Assembly: GCA_017599285.1 (NCBI GenBank)
Contig: JAGFXX010000001.1
Span: 1,612,001-1,676,000 of the forward strand
Origin: Cereibacter azotoformans
GTDB lineage: Bacteria > Pseudomonadota > Alphaproteobacteria > Rhodobacterales > Rhodobacteraceae
Length of the DNA stretch: 64,000 bases
Direction: 5' to 3'
The position numbers were made by a program, and so were the translations under genes. Of the stretch, positions 17,767 through 28,012 are shown piece by piece. Position 1 is the stretch's first letter. Each line of letters starts with the position of its first letter. The notes beneath the pieces were generated by a model, which saw only the letters and a program-made list of their open reading frames with translations, did no database searches and was not told the origin of the DNA.

Positions 17767-18147
17767 TCAATCGTTGATCGGCGGGTCCTTCCGGCAGAGG
17801 GTGCGGGCGTGGATCGCGCTGAGCGACGCATCCTCGGAGCCCAGGATGAAGAGGCCGGTCTTGCTGGCCGCACCCTCAGGCGACAGGCCAAAACGCACGC
17901 CCTCGCCCTGCCGCCGCGGCGGCTCGGACAGGCGCCAGATCCGGGTCGTCGGCGCAAGGCCCATCGCCATCACATAATCCCCCGCCGCGCACCAGCTTTC
18001 GCCCGGCCCCTGCCCCGGGCTGCCCACAACCAGAAAGCTGCCGCCGCTTTCGGCCCGGACCTGCAGACCGTTCTGCGCGATGTAGGCCGCCGCCGGCCCT
18101 GCAAGGGCCAGCGCGGCGACAGAGGCAATCACGAGATGACGGATCAT
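17767..18147 (-). CDS. Small predicted secreted protein of unknown function
   Basis: A 126-residue protein with a clear Sec signal peptide (MIRHLVIASVAALALAGPAA, cleavage near residue 21). Mature-form features are two cysteines (SWCAAGDYVMAMG and ARTLCRKDP) that may form a disulfide, and a GSFLVVGSPGQGPGESWC segment. I recognise no family. It starts 11 bases after the rpoD stop and is followed by a terminator, so it is probably co-transcribed with the housekeeping sigma factor gene, an unexpected partner. Confidence 0.65.
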   Translation of the reverse strand: MIRHLVIASVAALALAGPAAAYIAQNGLQVRAESGGSFLVVGSPGQGPGESWCAAGDYVMAMGLAPTTRIWRLSEPPRRQGEGVRFGLSPEGAASKTGLFILGSEDASLSAIHARTLCRKDPPIND

Positions 18148-18158
18148 GGAACCGCTCC

Positions 18159-20162
<2,004 letters not shown>

Positions 20163-20303
20163 GGATGCTCCTCAGAAGCGCGGAGGGTGGTCTTGCCGAA
20201 GCGAAAGTCGAATCGTCGGGACGATATAGCGAATCAATAGCTCGAATCACAGGTGGGGGAAGCGCACGGGCCGCAGTTTTTACGGCCGCGCCGAGTCGGG
20301 GCC

Positions 20304-22268
20304 CTATCGGTGCCTCGTCCGGCCGCCACGGGAAAAATCGATCTGGTCGAAAGACTTCTTCATGTATTCCACTTCGTCCCTGTTCAGTTCGACCCCGTTG
20401 GGCGCGATGATGACCTCCGGCCCGGCCTGGGCGGGACCACGTGCCGCATCGAATCGCGCGCGGTTGATCTGGTCGATCCGCCATGTGAGGCTTTCGTCCG
20501 GCAGGCCGTTGATGTCCTCGAGCGCCTCCTCGATCTCGCGCCGGGCGGCGATGCGGGCGGCCTTCTTGGCCAGCGCCTCGCGCACGCATTGTTCGGCCAG
20601 ATCGTCCTCGTCGCCCTCCCGCGCACCGGGCGCTATGCGCAGGTGGCTCTCCGACAGGAGCTTTTCAAGCCCCTCTCCCGCCTCCGCTGCGATCCGCGCG
20701 CGCAGGTCGCGCACCTCCACCCCCGGAAGGGCGTGGCGCATCAGGGACCGCCACACCTGCCGGTGGCCCTCGCCCAGAAAGTCCACCGCCTCGATCCCGG
20801 CCTCGAATCGCGCAACCAGCCCCGGATGCGTCACCAGCGCGGCCAGCAGCACGGCCTCCTGCAACTGCTCCTCCGCCGCCTCGCTCGCCGCCCGCGCCAG
20901 CAGCGAGTTGCGCGCGACCGAGACCTGCATCCCGGCCCCGGCCTCGCGGCGCCCGCCCCGATGAAAGGCCCGCCGCGGCGTGGCGCTGCCGAAGAGATCC
21001 ATCCGCAGCCGGTTCAGCTCGTCGCCGTAGTGCCGCCGGATCGTCGGGTCCGCGATCCGCTGCACCGCCGCCCGCAGCCGCTTGTCCAGCGCGGCCCGCC
21101 GCTCGGGGCTGTCGAAGATCTGCCCTTCGGTCTCGCGCCGCCAGAGCAGGCTCACCATCGGCTGCGCGCCCTCGATCACGCGCGCCATGGCCGCGGCCCC
21201 CTCCGAGCGGATGAGATCGTCGGGATCGAGCCCCGGCGGCAGCACCGCAAAGCGCAGCCCCTGCCCCGCCTCCAGCAGTGGCAGCGCCAGATCCACCACC
21301 CGCAGCGCCGCCCGCAGGCCCGCCGCATCCCCGTCGAGCGCGATCACCGGCTCGGAATGGATGCGCCACATCAGGCGCAGCTGATCCTCGGTGACCGCCG
21401 TCCCGAGCGGCGCCACAGTGGCCCCGAAGCCCGCCTCCGAGAGCGCGATCACATCCATGTAGCCCTCGGCCACCACGAGCGGCTGGCCCTTGCCCGCCGC
21501 CTCGCGCGCCGGCCCGATGTTGTAGAGGTTTCGCCCCTTGTCGAAGAGCGGCGTCTCGGGCCCGTTGAGATATTTCGCCCGCGCCGCCGGATCCATCGCC
21601 CGCCCGCCGAGGCTGATCGCCCGCCCGCGCGCGTCCCGGATCGGAAAGATGATGCGGTTGCGAAAGCGGTCATAGGGCGCGCCGCCATCCTCGGGCCGGG
21701 CGCAGAGCCCCGCCTCGACCAGCAGTTCCGCCGCAATCCCCTTGCCGGTCAGGGCCTGGAACAGGGCCTGCCGCCCGTCGGGCGCGAAACCGATCCCGAA
21801 CCGCTCCTGCCCCTCATTCGAGAGGCGGCGCCGCACCAGATAGTCGCGGGCCGCCGAGGCCGCCCCGGTGCGCAGCTGGAGACGGTAGAACTTCACCGCC
21901 TCCTCCATCGCCTCGGCCAGCTGGCTTCGCCGGTCCGCCTTCTCCGCCGCCCGCGGATCGCGGGCCGGCATCGTCATCCCCGCCTCCCGCGCGAGGATCT
22001 CGACGGCCTCCATGAAGCCCACGTTCTCGGTTTCCTTCACGAAGCCGATGGCATCGCCCTTCGCATGGCAGCCGAAGCAGTAGTAGAAGCCCTTGCGGTC
22101 ATCGACGTGAAAGCTCGCCGACTTCTCCTGATGGAACGGACACGGCGCCCAGAAGTCGCCCCTGCCCTGGTTCGACTTGCGCAGATCCCATGTCACCTTG
22201 CGCCCGACCACCTGCGAGAGCGGGACGCGGTTGCGCAGTTCGTCGAGGAATCCGGGTGGCAGGCTCAT
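20304..22268 (-). CDS. dnaG: DNA primase
   Basis: A 654-residue primase. The N-terminal zinc-binding domain is complete (CPFHQEKSASFHV...YYCFGCHAKGD, about residues 43-70). The RNA polymerase/TOPRIM core has VVAEGYMDVIAL and IALDGDAAG around residues 265-325. The C-terminal helicase-interaction domain extends to the end. The ATG at 22268 (MSLPPGFLDEL) is chosen because upstream in-frame codons would enter the repeat and the neighbouring dehydrogenase gene. It synthesises RNA primers at the replication fork. Confidence 0.96.
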   Translation of the reverse strand: MSLPPGFLDELRNRVPLSQVVGRKVTWDLRKSNQGRGDFWAPCPFHQEKSASFHVDDRKGFYYCFGCHAKGDAIGFVKETENVGFMEAVEILAREAGMTMPARDPRAAEKADRRSQLAEAMEEAVKFYRLQLRTGAASAARDYLVRRRLSNEGQERFGIGFAPDGRQALFQALTGKGIAAELLVEAGLCARPEDGGAPYDRFRNRIIFPIRDARGRAISLGGRAMDPAARAKYLNGPETPLFDKGRNLYNIGPAREAAGKGQPLVVAEGYMDVIALSEAGFGATVAPLGTAVTEDQLRLMWRIHSEPVIALDGDAAGLRAALRVVDLALPLLEAGQGLRFAVLPPGLDPDDLIRSEGAAAMARVIEGAQPMVSLLWRRETEGQIFDSPERRAALDKRLRAAVQRIADPTIRRHYGDELNRLRMDLFGSATPRRAFHRGGRREAGAGMQVSVARNSLLARAASEAAEEQLQEAVLLAALVTHPGLVARFEAGIEAVDFLGEGHRQVWRSLMRHALPGVEVRDLRARIAAEAGEGLEKLLSESHLRIAPGAREGDEDDLAEQCVREALAKKAARIAARREIEEALEDINGLPDESLTWRIDQINRARFDAARGPAQAGPEVIIAPNGVELNRDEVEYMKKSFDQIDFSRGGRTRHR

Positions 22269-22365
22269 GCTCCGGTTATCGTGCCGCCCGGCCCCCGAGT
22301 CCAGCAGCCACCGACAGCGCCCCCCTTGCGAGCGCCGCCACCGACCGGCGCCGCGCCCGCCCACT

Positions 22366-22414
22366 TCATTCTGGCCCAAATATCCCGGGGGGGGTGGGGG
22401 CAGCGCCCCCACCC
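22366..22414 (+). repeat. Composite intergenic hairpin repeat, copy 3
   Basis: TCATTCTGGCCCAAATATCC, then CGGGGGGGG and the hairpin GGGTGGGGGC/GCCCCCACCC. It begins six bases beyond the glutamate dehydrogenase stop (minus strand), in the same relative orientation to the gene end as copies 1 and 4. Confidence 0.75.
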
Positions 22415-22419
22415 TTAAC

Positions 22420-23847
22420 TTACAGCCCCTTCGACCGATAGGTCGCCGCCACGCGCCGGATCGCCACGATATAGGCGGCCACCCGCAGATCCTCGACCCC
22501 GTCGCCCCCGTGCCAGACCTCGCGCATCGACTGGTAGGCGATGCGCATCGCATCATCGAGCCCCGAGCGCACCAGCGCCAGTTCGTCCGAGCCCTGCATG
22601 AACTTCTCCTTGAAATCCGGCGCCAGCTGCCAGCCCAGCCCCTGATCGGCCGAGAGCCGCTCCAGCTCCTCGACAAGCGCCCGGCTCCGCGCCTCCTCGG
22701 CGCGGCGCTGCATCCGGCCGAAGCGGATGTGGCTGAGGTTCTTCACCCACTCGAAGTAGGAGACCGTCACGCCGCCGGCGTTTGCATAGAGGTCGGGGAT
22801 GATGACCGTCCCCTTCTGCCGCAGGATCTCGTCCGCGCCGAACGTCACCGGCCCGTTGGCGGCCTCGATGATCAGCGGCGCCTTGATCCGGGCGGCGTTG
22901 TCGCGGGTGATCACGCCCTCCATGGCCGCGGGCATGAGGATGTCGCACTCCTCCTCCAGCACCGCGCCGCCCTCTTCGGTGAAGTCGGCATGCGCAAAGC
23001 CCCGGATCGAGCCGGTCTTGAGCATCCAGTGGCGGAGTTCCTCGATCGGGATGCCCGCCGGGTTCACCAGCGCCCCGTCGCGCTCGATCACGGCCACGAC
23101 CTTCGCCCCGTCCTCTTCCGAGAGGAACTTGGCCGCATGGTAGCCCACGTTGCCAAGCCCCTGCACGATCACCCGCTTTCCCTCGAGATCGCCCGAAAGG
23201 CCGGCGCGCGCCTTGTCGTCCGCGTGCCGGAAGAATTCGCGAAGCGCGAACTGCACGCCCCGGCCCGTCGCCTCGACCCGGCCATGAATGCCGCCCGCAT
23301 TGATCGGCTTGCCGGTCACGCAGGCGCGCGCGTTGATGTCGGTGGTGTTCATCCGCGCATACTGGTCGGCAATCCAGGCCATCTCGCGCTCGCCCGTTCC
23401 CATGTCCGGGGCGGGCACGTTCTGCGCGGGATGGATCAGGTCGCGCTTGGCCAGTTCGTAGGCGAAGCGGCGGGTGATCTGCTCGAGTTCATGCTCGTCC
23501 CATTCGCGCGGGTCGATGCAGAGCCCGCCCTTCGAGCCGCCGAAGGGCGTCTCGACCAGCGCGCATTTGTAGGTCATCAGCGCGGCCAGCGCCTCCACCT
23601 CGTCCTGGCTCACCGAGAGCGAGTAGCGGATCCCGCCCTTCACCGGCTCCATATGCTCGGAATGGACCGAGCGGTATCCGGTGAAGGTGAAGATCTTGCC
23701 CCGCAGCCGCACCCCGAAGCGCACGGTGTAGGTCGAGTTGCAGACCCGGATCTTCTCCTCGAGGCCAGGCGACAGATCCATGAGCGCCACCGCGCGATTG
23801 AACATCAGATCGACGGATTCGCGGAAACCGGGTTCTGCGACATGCAT
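22420..23847 (-). CDS. Glutamate dehydrogenase (Glu/Leu/Phe/Val dehydrogenase family)
   Basis: A 475-residue enzyme. The substrate lysine motif PVKGGIRYS and the catalytic segment PFGGSKGGLCIDP fall at about residues 68-115. The Rossmann motif VIVQGLGNVGYHAA is near residue 238, and the second conserved block LIIEAANGPVTFGAD near 340. A strong GAGGAGG site precedes ATG 23847. It interconverts glutamate and 2-oxoglutarate plus ammonia. Cofactor preference (NAD or NADP) cannot be decided by eye; the length and DMGTGEREMAWIADQY segment suggest the NAD-type catabolic group. Confidence 0.9.
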   Translation of the reverse strand: MHVAEPGFRESVDLMFNRAVALMDLSPGLEEKIRVCNSTYTVRFGVRLRGKIFTFTGYRSVHSEHMEPVKGGIRYSLSVSQDEVEALAALMTYKCALVETPFGGSKGGLCIDPREWDEHELEQITRRFAYELAKRDLIHPAQNVPAPDMGTGEREMAWIADQYARMNTTDINARACVTGKPINAGGIHGRVEATGRGVQFALREFFRHADDKARAGLSGDLEGKRVIVQGLGNVGYHAAKFLSEEDGAKVVAVIERDGALVNPAGIPIEELRHWMLKTGSIRGFAHADFTEEGGAVLEEECDILMPAAMEGVITRDNAARIKAPLIIEAANGPVTFGADEILRQKGTVIIPDLYANAGGVTVSYFEWVKNLSHIRFGRMQRRAEEARSRALVEELERLSADQGLGWQLAPDFKEKFMQGSDELALVRSGLDDAMRIAYQSMREVWHGGDGVEDLRVAAYIVAIRRVAATYRSKGL

Positions 23848-24095
23848 GGTATGCCTCCTCCTCGCATCGGGCGCGGCGTGCGCCCGGGGTGCAAGCTAGT
23901 CCGCCCCGGCCCGGTCGTCACCTCCTTCGGCAGCCAAAGCGATTCGCCGGCCCGGCGCCGGCGCCTTTCGCAGGCGTCCGGGCCCGCGGAACGCGGAACA
24001 ATCCACAGGCCGGCCGCGGCACCGTTTCCGGCAGCCGGCCCAATCCGCCAAGTCTCGTGCGGGGCGCCACAATTCTGCCCCACCCCATACGTTAG

Positions 24096-25859
24096 ATGAG
24101 GATGCTCCTCCGCTTTCGGATGCGGCCGCGCCGCAGGCGGCGGAGCGCGTTTCGAGGATCGCGTTTCATGGCCCAGTTCAACATTTCCGTCCCGAGGGAG
24201 TCCGACGTCACCGCTTGTCCAGCGGGCCGATCGCAAGGATGCGCCGCACGTTTCGCGCGGTCCGAGGAGGGTTCGATCCTCGTCTTCGGCCTCATGCTGT
24301 TCATCCTCATGCTGATGCTCGGCGGCTTTGCGGTCGATGTCATGTCCTTCGAGGCCAAGCGCACCGACCTTCAGCAGGCCGTGGACCGCTGCGCCCTGAC
24401 GGCGGCGGCGCTGGCGCAGACCCGCGACCCCGAGGAGGTGGTCGAGGACTGCATGCTCAAGGCGGGCAAGGCGGACTATGTCACCCTCATCGACCACGAC
24501 GAGGGGCTGAACTACCGCGAGGTGGTGGTCACGGCCCAGCAGCCGACCAAACCCCTGTTCGCGCACATGCTGGGCATCGACAGCCTCACCGCCCCCGCCG
24601 CCACCAAGGCCGAGCAGAAGGTGACCAACGTCGAGATCGTCATGGTTCTCGACGTGTCCGGCTCGATGGTCCGCGACTCTTACAGCAGACCCACGGACAA
24701 GCTGAAGAACCTGAAGGCCGCGGCCAAGGAATTCGTGGACACGATGTTGGCGAAGGATCTGAACCACCGGATCTCGATCGCCATCGTGCCCTACAACGGT
24801 CAGGTGAACCTCGGCAAATCCCTGCGGCAGAAGTTCAATATCTACGACAACAACGGCGTGACCTACATGGATTGCGTGGACATGCCGGCGTCAGTCTATG
24901 CCAGCACCGGGCTTTCCCGGACGGTGAAGATGCCGATGACGGCGAATGCCGATACCTTTTCGGCGGCCTTCAGCAACGCGCGGACAGGTGGCACGCCGCC
25001 CGATACCTATTCGGGTCCGAAGACATCCGAGGCACAGCCCACCCCCGGCAACCGCTGGTGCCTGCCTACGGCTGCCAACGTGGTCCGCCTCCCGACGGGC
25101 AGCATTTCGAGCCTTCAGGCCAGCATCGACGGGCTCGAGGGCAACGGCGCCACCTCGATCAACGCGGGAATGAAGGTCGGGCTGTCGCTTCTGGACCCAT
25201 CGGCCCGCCCCATGTTTTCGGAATTCGTCGGCTCGGGTGAAATCCAGTCCTATTTCCATGGCCGCCCCTTCGACTACACCGACGAAGAGGTGATGAAGGT
25301 CATGATCGTGATGACCGATGGCGAGCATTTCGAGGAAGAGCGGGTCAATGACGGCTACCGCGTCGGCGACTCCCCGATCTACCGCAGCAGCGACGGCGAA
25401 TATCTCTCGCTCAAGCTGAGCAATGGCAAATTCTACTGGCCCTACGACAACACGACGACCAACAGCGCGGCAAAGGGCAAATCACCCACACAACTGACCT
25501 GGCAGCAGGTCTGGGCCAGCTACAGGACCTCCTACATCGCCTGGCAGCTTTATTCCCGGCGCCCCGGCTTCAAATCCAGCGACCGGCTGGCCGCCTATAC
25601 GGCACAGATGAATGCGTTCCGCACCCTGACGCCCATCAGCACGATGGACGCGCAGTTGCAGGCGCTCTGCAACCTCGCCAAGTCCAACAATGTCACCATC
25701 TTCGGCATCGCGTTCGAGGCGCCGGCGAATGGCAAGACGCAGATCCAGAACTGCTCGACCTCCAGGAGCAGCCACTATTTCGATGCGTCCGGCCTCGAGA
25801 TCCAGACCGCCTTCCGGGCCATCGCCAGCCAGATCAGCTACCTGAGGCTCAGCCAATGA
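24096..25859 (+). CDS. TadG-like pilus-assembly protein with von Willebrand A domain
   Basis: A 587-residue protein. An arginine-rich N-terminus precedes one hydrophobic segment (about residues 68-90, SILVFGLMLFILMLMLGG) of the TadE/TadG prepilin type. A VWA domain follows from about residue 182, with the MIDAS motif DVSGSMV and a later MTDGEHF. The C-terminus ends ISYLRLSQ. It is likely anchored in the inner membrane with the VWA domain in the periplasm. It overlaps the next gene by four bases and forms a three-gene unit with two TadE-like proteins. No secretion ATPase or Flp pilin gene is nearby. A start at 24168 is also possible. Confidence 0.8.
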   Translation: MRMLLRFRMRPRRRRRSAFRGSRFMAQFNISVPRESDVTACPAGRSQGCAARFARSEEGSILVFGLMLFILMLMLGGFAVDVMSFEAKRTDLQQAVDRCALTAAALAQTRDPEEVVEDCMLKAGKADYVTLIDHDEGLNYREVVVTAQQPTKPLFAHMLGIDSLTAPAATKAEQKVTNVEIVMVLDVSGSMVRDSYSRPTDKLKNLKAAAKEFVDTMLAKDLNHRISIAIVPYNGQVNLGKSLRQKFNIYDNNGVTYMDCVDMPASVYASTGLSRTVKMPMTANADTFSAAFSNARTGGTPPDTYSGPKTSEAQPTPGNRWCLPTAANVVRLPTGSISSLQASIDGLEGNGATSINAGMKVGLSLLDPSARPMFSEFVGSGEIQSYFHGRPFDYTDEEVMKVMIVMTDGEHFEEERVNDGYRVGDSPIYRSSDGEYLSLKLSNGKFYWPYDNTTTNSAAKGKSPTQLTWQQVWASYRTSYIAWQLYSRRPGFKSSDRLAAYTAQMNAFRTLTPISTMDAQLQALCNLAKSNNVTIFGIAFEAPANGKTQIQNCSTSRSSHYFDASGLEIQTAFRAIASQISYLRLSQ

Positions 25860-26401
25860 ACCGCCTCTTCGCACGGCTCCGGCGCAGGGCGTCGAACGAA
25901 AGCGGCTCGGCCGGCGTCGAATTCGTGCTGGCGCTGCCGATCATCTTCTCGATCTTCATGGCATCGGCTGAAAGCGGCCTGCTGATGATGCGCCTCATCA
26001 TGCTGCAACGGGCCACCGACATGACGATGCGGGATCTGCGGCTGGGCAACTTCTCCGACCCGAACGCGCAGATCCTGAAGAAGGAGATCTGCGACAAGGG
26101 CGTGATCCTCGGCGACTGCGAAAGCCGGATCATGGTCGAACTTCAGCCGGTCAGTTCGGACAGCTGGGCCATGCCCGCCACCGCGACCCAGTGCAGCGAC
26201 CGCGACGAGAGCCTCGACCCGCCCCCCTTCGTGCTCGGCTCCGACAAGGAGATCATGCTGGTCCGCGTCTGCCTCATCATGGACCCGATCTTCCCGACCA
26301 CCGGCATCGGCCTGTCGCTCCAGCGCGACAAGGGCGGCTATGCGCTGATCGCCGCCTCGGCCTTCGTGAACGAACCGCAACAGAACACTCCGGGCACATG
26401 A
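25856..26401 (+). CDS. TadE-like pseudopilin
   Basis: A 181-residue protein with the short charged N-terminus and hydrophobic helix of TadE-like proteins (SAGVEFVLALPIIFSIFMA, about residues 22-40, including the conserved glutamate after the would-be processing site). The remainder is a periplasmic domain with two to four cysteines. ATGA overlaps join it to the genes on both sides, implying tight translational coupling. It is expected to be a minor subunit or assembly factor for a type IVb (Flp/Tad) system. Confidence 0.78.
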   Translation: MNRLFARLRRRASNESGSAGVEFVLALPIIFSIFMASAESGLLMMRLIMLQRATDMTMRDLRLGNFSDPNAQILKKEICDKGVILGDCESRIMVELQPVSSDSWAMPATATQCSDRDESLDPPPFVLGSDKEIMLVRVCLIMDPIFPTTGIGLSLQRDKGGYALIAASAFVNEPQQNTPGT

Positions 26402-26973
26402 TGGACCGTCTGTTCCGTCCCTTCCGCCGCGACGAAAGCGGCACCGCGGTGGTCGAGCTGGTGCTTGTCCTGCCGATCATGCTGTGGGCCTATCTCGCGC
26501 TCTTCACCTACTGGGACGCCTACCGCGTGCTCAACACCACGCAGAAGGCCAGCTACACGATCGCCGACATGATCTCGCGCTTCGACACGCTGGACCCTGC
26601 GGACTTTCCGGGGATGCAGGACGTTCTCGAATACATGATCGGCGACCGCGAAGGGGCGAAGATGCGGATCACCGCCGTCGTCTGGAGCGACAGGGACAAG
26701 CGGTTCAACGTCCAGTGGTCCTGCTCTCCGGGCAACGCGAAATCGGTCTGGAACACGGCCCTCCTCAATGCCGACACCGGGGTCAAGGGGCGCATCCCCT
26801 CGCTGGATGATGGCGAATGGTCGGTGATCGTCGAGACCTGGGTCGATTTCGTGCCCGCGATGGATCTCAGTTCGCTGCCGGTCTCGACCCCGCTCGAACC
26901 GCGGACCTTTCACCAGTTCATCGCCACCCGTCCGCGTCCGGGCAAGACCAACCTCACGAACAGATGTGAGTGA
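26398..26973 (+). CDS. TadE-like pseudopilin (second)
   Basis: A 191-residue relative of the previous protein, with an N-terminal DESGTAVVELVLVLPIMLWA helix (about residues 12-31) and a periplasmic domain. ATGs at 26398 and 26401 are both possible; the first overlaps the upstream stop by four bases. Its 3' end overlaps the convergent TetR gene by 20 bases, so transcription of the two could interfere. Function is inferred from family and operon. Confidence 0.78.
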   Translation: MMDRLFRPFRRDESGTAVVELVLVLPIMLWAYLALFTYWDAYRVLNTTQKASYTIADMISRFDTLDPADFPGMQDVLEYMIGDREGAKMRITAVVWSDRDKRFNVQWSCSPGNAKSVWNTALLNADTGVKGRIPSLDDGEWSVIVETWVDFVPAMDLSSLPVSTPLEPRTFHQFIATRPRPGKTNLTNRCE

Positions 26974-27559
26974 CGGCCGCCACCGCCTTCAGCGCCATGT
27001 CGGCGTAGATCGCCTGCACCTCCTCGCGACCCAGACGCCCGCCCTCGCGGTACCAGTTCGTCACGCCCGTCAGCATGGCGATCAGCGCGAGCGAGGCGAG
27101 CCTCACGTCGGGCAGGTCAAAGACGCGTTCGGCGGCCCCCCGCTCGAGGATCGCCTCGAGATGCCGCTCATAGCGCCGCCGGAGCCGCTCGATCTCGGCG
27201 AAGTTCTCGGGGCTCAGGTTCCGCAGTTCCATGTAGGCGATGAAGACCGCCTCGGGCCGGTCGATGTGATAGCCGATGTGGAACCGGGCGAACCGGGCCA
27301 ACGCCTCGCGCGGGTCGCGGGGCACGGCAAGCGCCTCATAGGCGGCCAGCAGTTCCTCCATGTGCAGCCGCATGAGGTCGAAGAGCAGCGTCTGCTTGTC
27401 GGGCGTGTAGAGGTAGAGGGCCCCGGCCTGCACCCCCACCTCGGCCGCGATCTGGCGCATCGAGACGGCCGCATAGCCGTGGCGCGCGATCAGGGTCTGG
27501 GCCGCCGCGCGCACGCGCGGGCCTGTCGTTTCGGCGTGGGATCCTGCCTTGCGTGCCAT
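26954..27559 (-). CDS. TetR family transcriptional regulator
   Basis: A 201-residue regulator. The N-terminal helix-turn-helix covers about residues 15-60 (TLIARHGYAAVSMRQIAAEV, then GVQAGALYLYTPDKQTLLFD). The ligand-binding C-terminal part is helical (FIAYMELRNLSPENF). A 16-base palindrome, CTGAAC-N4-GTTCAG, lies 15 bases upstream of its start, so it probably regulates itself and possibly the divergent lipoprotein gene. The ligand is unknown; the operator resembles those of TetR regulators of acyl-CoA metabolism. Confidence 0.85.
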   Translation of the reverse strand: MARKAGSHAETTGPRVRAAAQTLIARHGYAAVSMRQIAAEVGVQAGALYLYTPDKQTLLFDLMRLHMEELLAAYEALAVPRDPREALARFARFHIGYHIDRPEAVFIAYMELRNLSPENFAEIERLRRRYERHLEAILERGAAERVFDLPDVRLASLALIAMLTGVTNWYREGGRLGREEVQAIYADMALKAVAAVTHICS

Positions 27560-27573
27560 GACCGCAGGATTAT

Positions 27574-27589
27574 CTGAACGGTGGTTCAG
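27574..27589. promoter_or_regulatory. Palindromic operator for the adjacent TetR regulator
   Basis: CTGAAC-GGTG-GTTCAG is a perfect 6-bp inverted repeat with a 4-base spacer, placed between the TetR start and the divergent lipoprotein gene, where an autoregulatory operator is expected. Confidence 0.65.
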
Positions 27590-27677
27590 TTCAAGGACCC
27601 GCGTTCCCGCCGCCGGACGGGGGCTTGTCGCCGCCGCGGGACGGGCGCTAATCTCCGCCCGCCCGATGGAGCGACCG

Positions 27678-27923
27678 ATGCGCCCTGCCCTGATCCTTGC
27701 CGTGATGACCGCTCTCGCAGGCTGCGAGCAGTTTCCAGAGGTCGATGCGGCCCGAGCGGGGCGCGAGGATGCGCCACCGCCTCCCCTCCTGCCGCTCGAC
27801 GAGCTGCTTGCGCAGGCCGGAACCCCGACCGTCTCTCCCGAGACCGAGGCCGCGCTCGAGGCGCGCGCGGCGGCACTGCGCGTCCGTGCGGCCGCGCTGC
27901 AGGCGGCGCCCGCAGCGCCCTGA
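27678..27923 (+). CDS. Small predicted lipoprotein
   Basis: An 81-residue protein. The N-terminus MRPALILAVMTALAGCEQ has a lipobox (LAGC) with the lipidated cysteine at residue 16. The mature part contains a proline run and an alanine/arginine-rich helix (LEARAAALRVRAAALQAA). I recognise no family. It is divergent from the TetR gene, with the palindromic operator about 90 bases upstream of its start. Confidence 0.6.
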   Translation: MRPALILAVMTALAGCEQFPEVDAARAGREDAPPPPLLPLDELLAQAGTPTVSPETEAALEARAAALRVRAAALQAAPAAP

Positions 27924-28012
27924 GCCGCGTTGCTCTTCCGGCCGCGAAAGGCTAACAGACCAGCGCATCCCAGCCCGGCGCGCGCCGCCGGTCCACAGTT
28001 CTCGGAGGTTTC

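Noticed and set aside
27603-27955. Overlapping alternative frames around the small lipoprotein
   Set aside because: Only the frame starting at 27678 has a signal sequence with lipobox; the others are arginine-rich without features.
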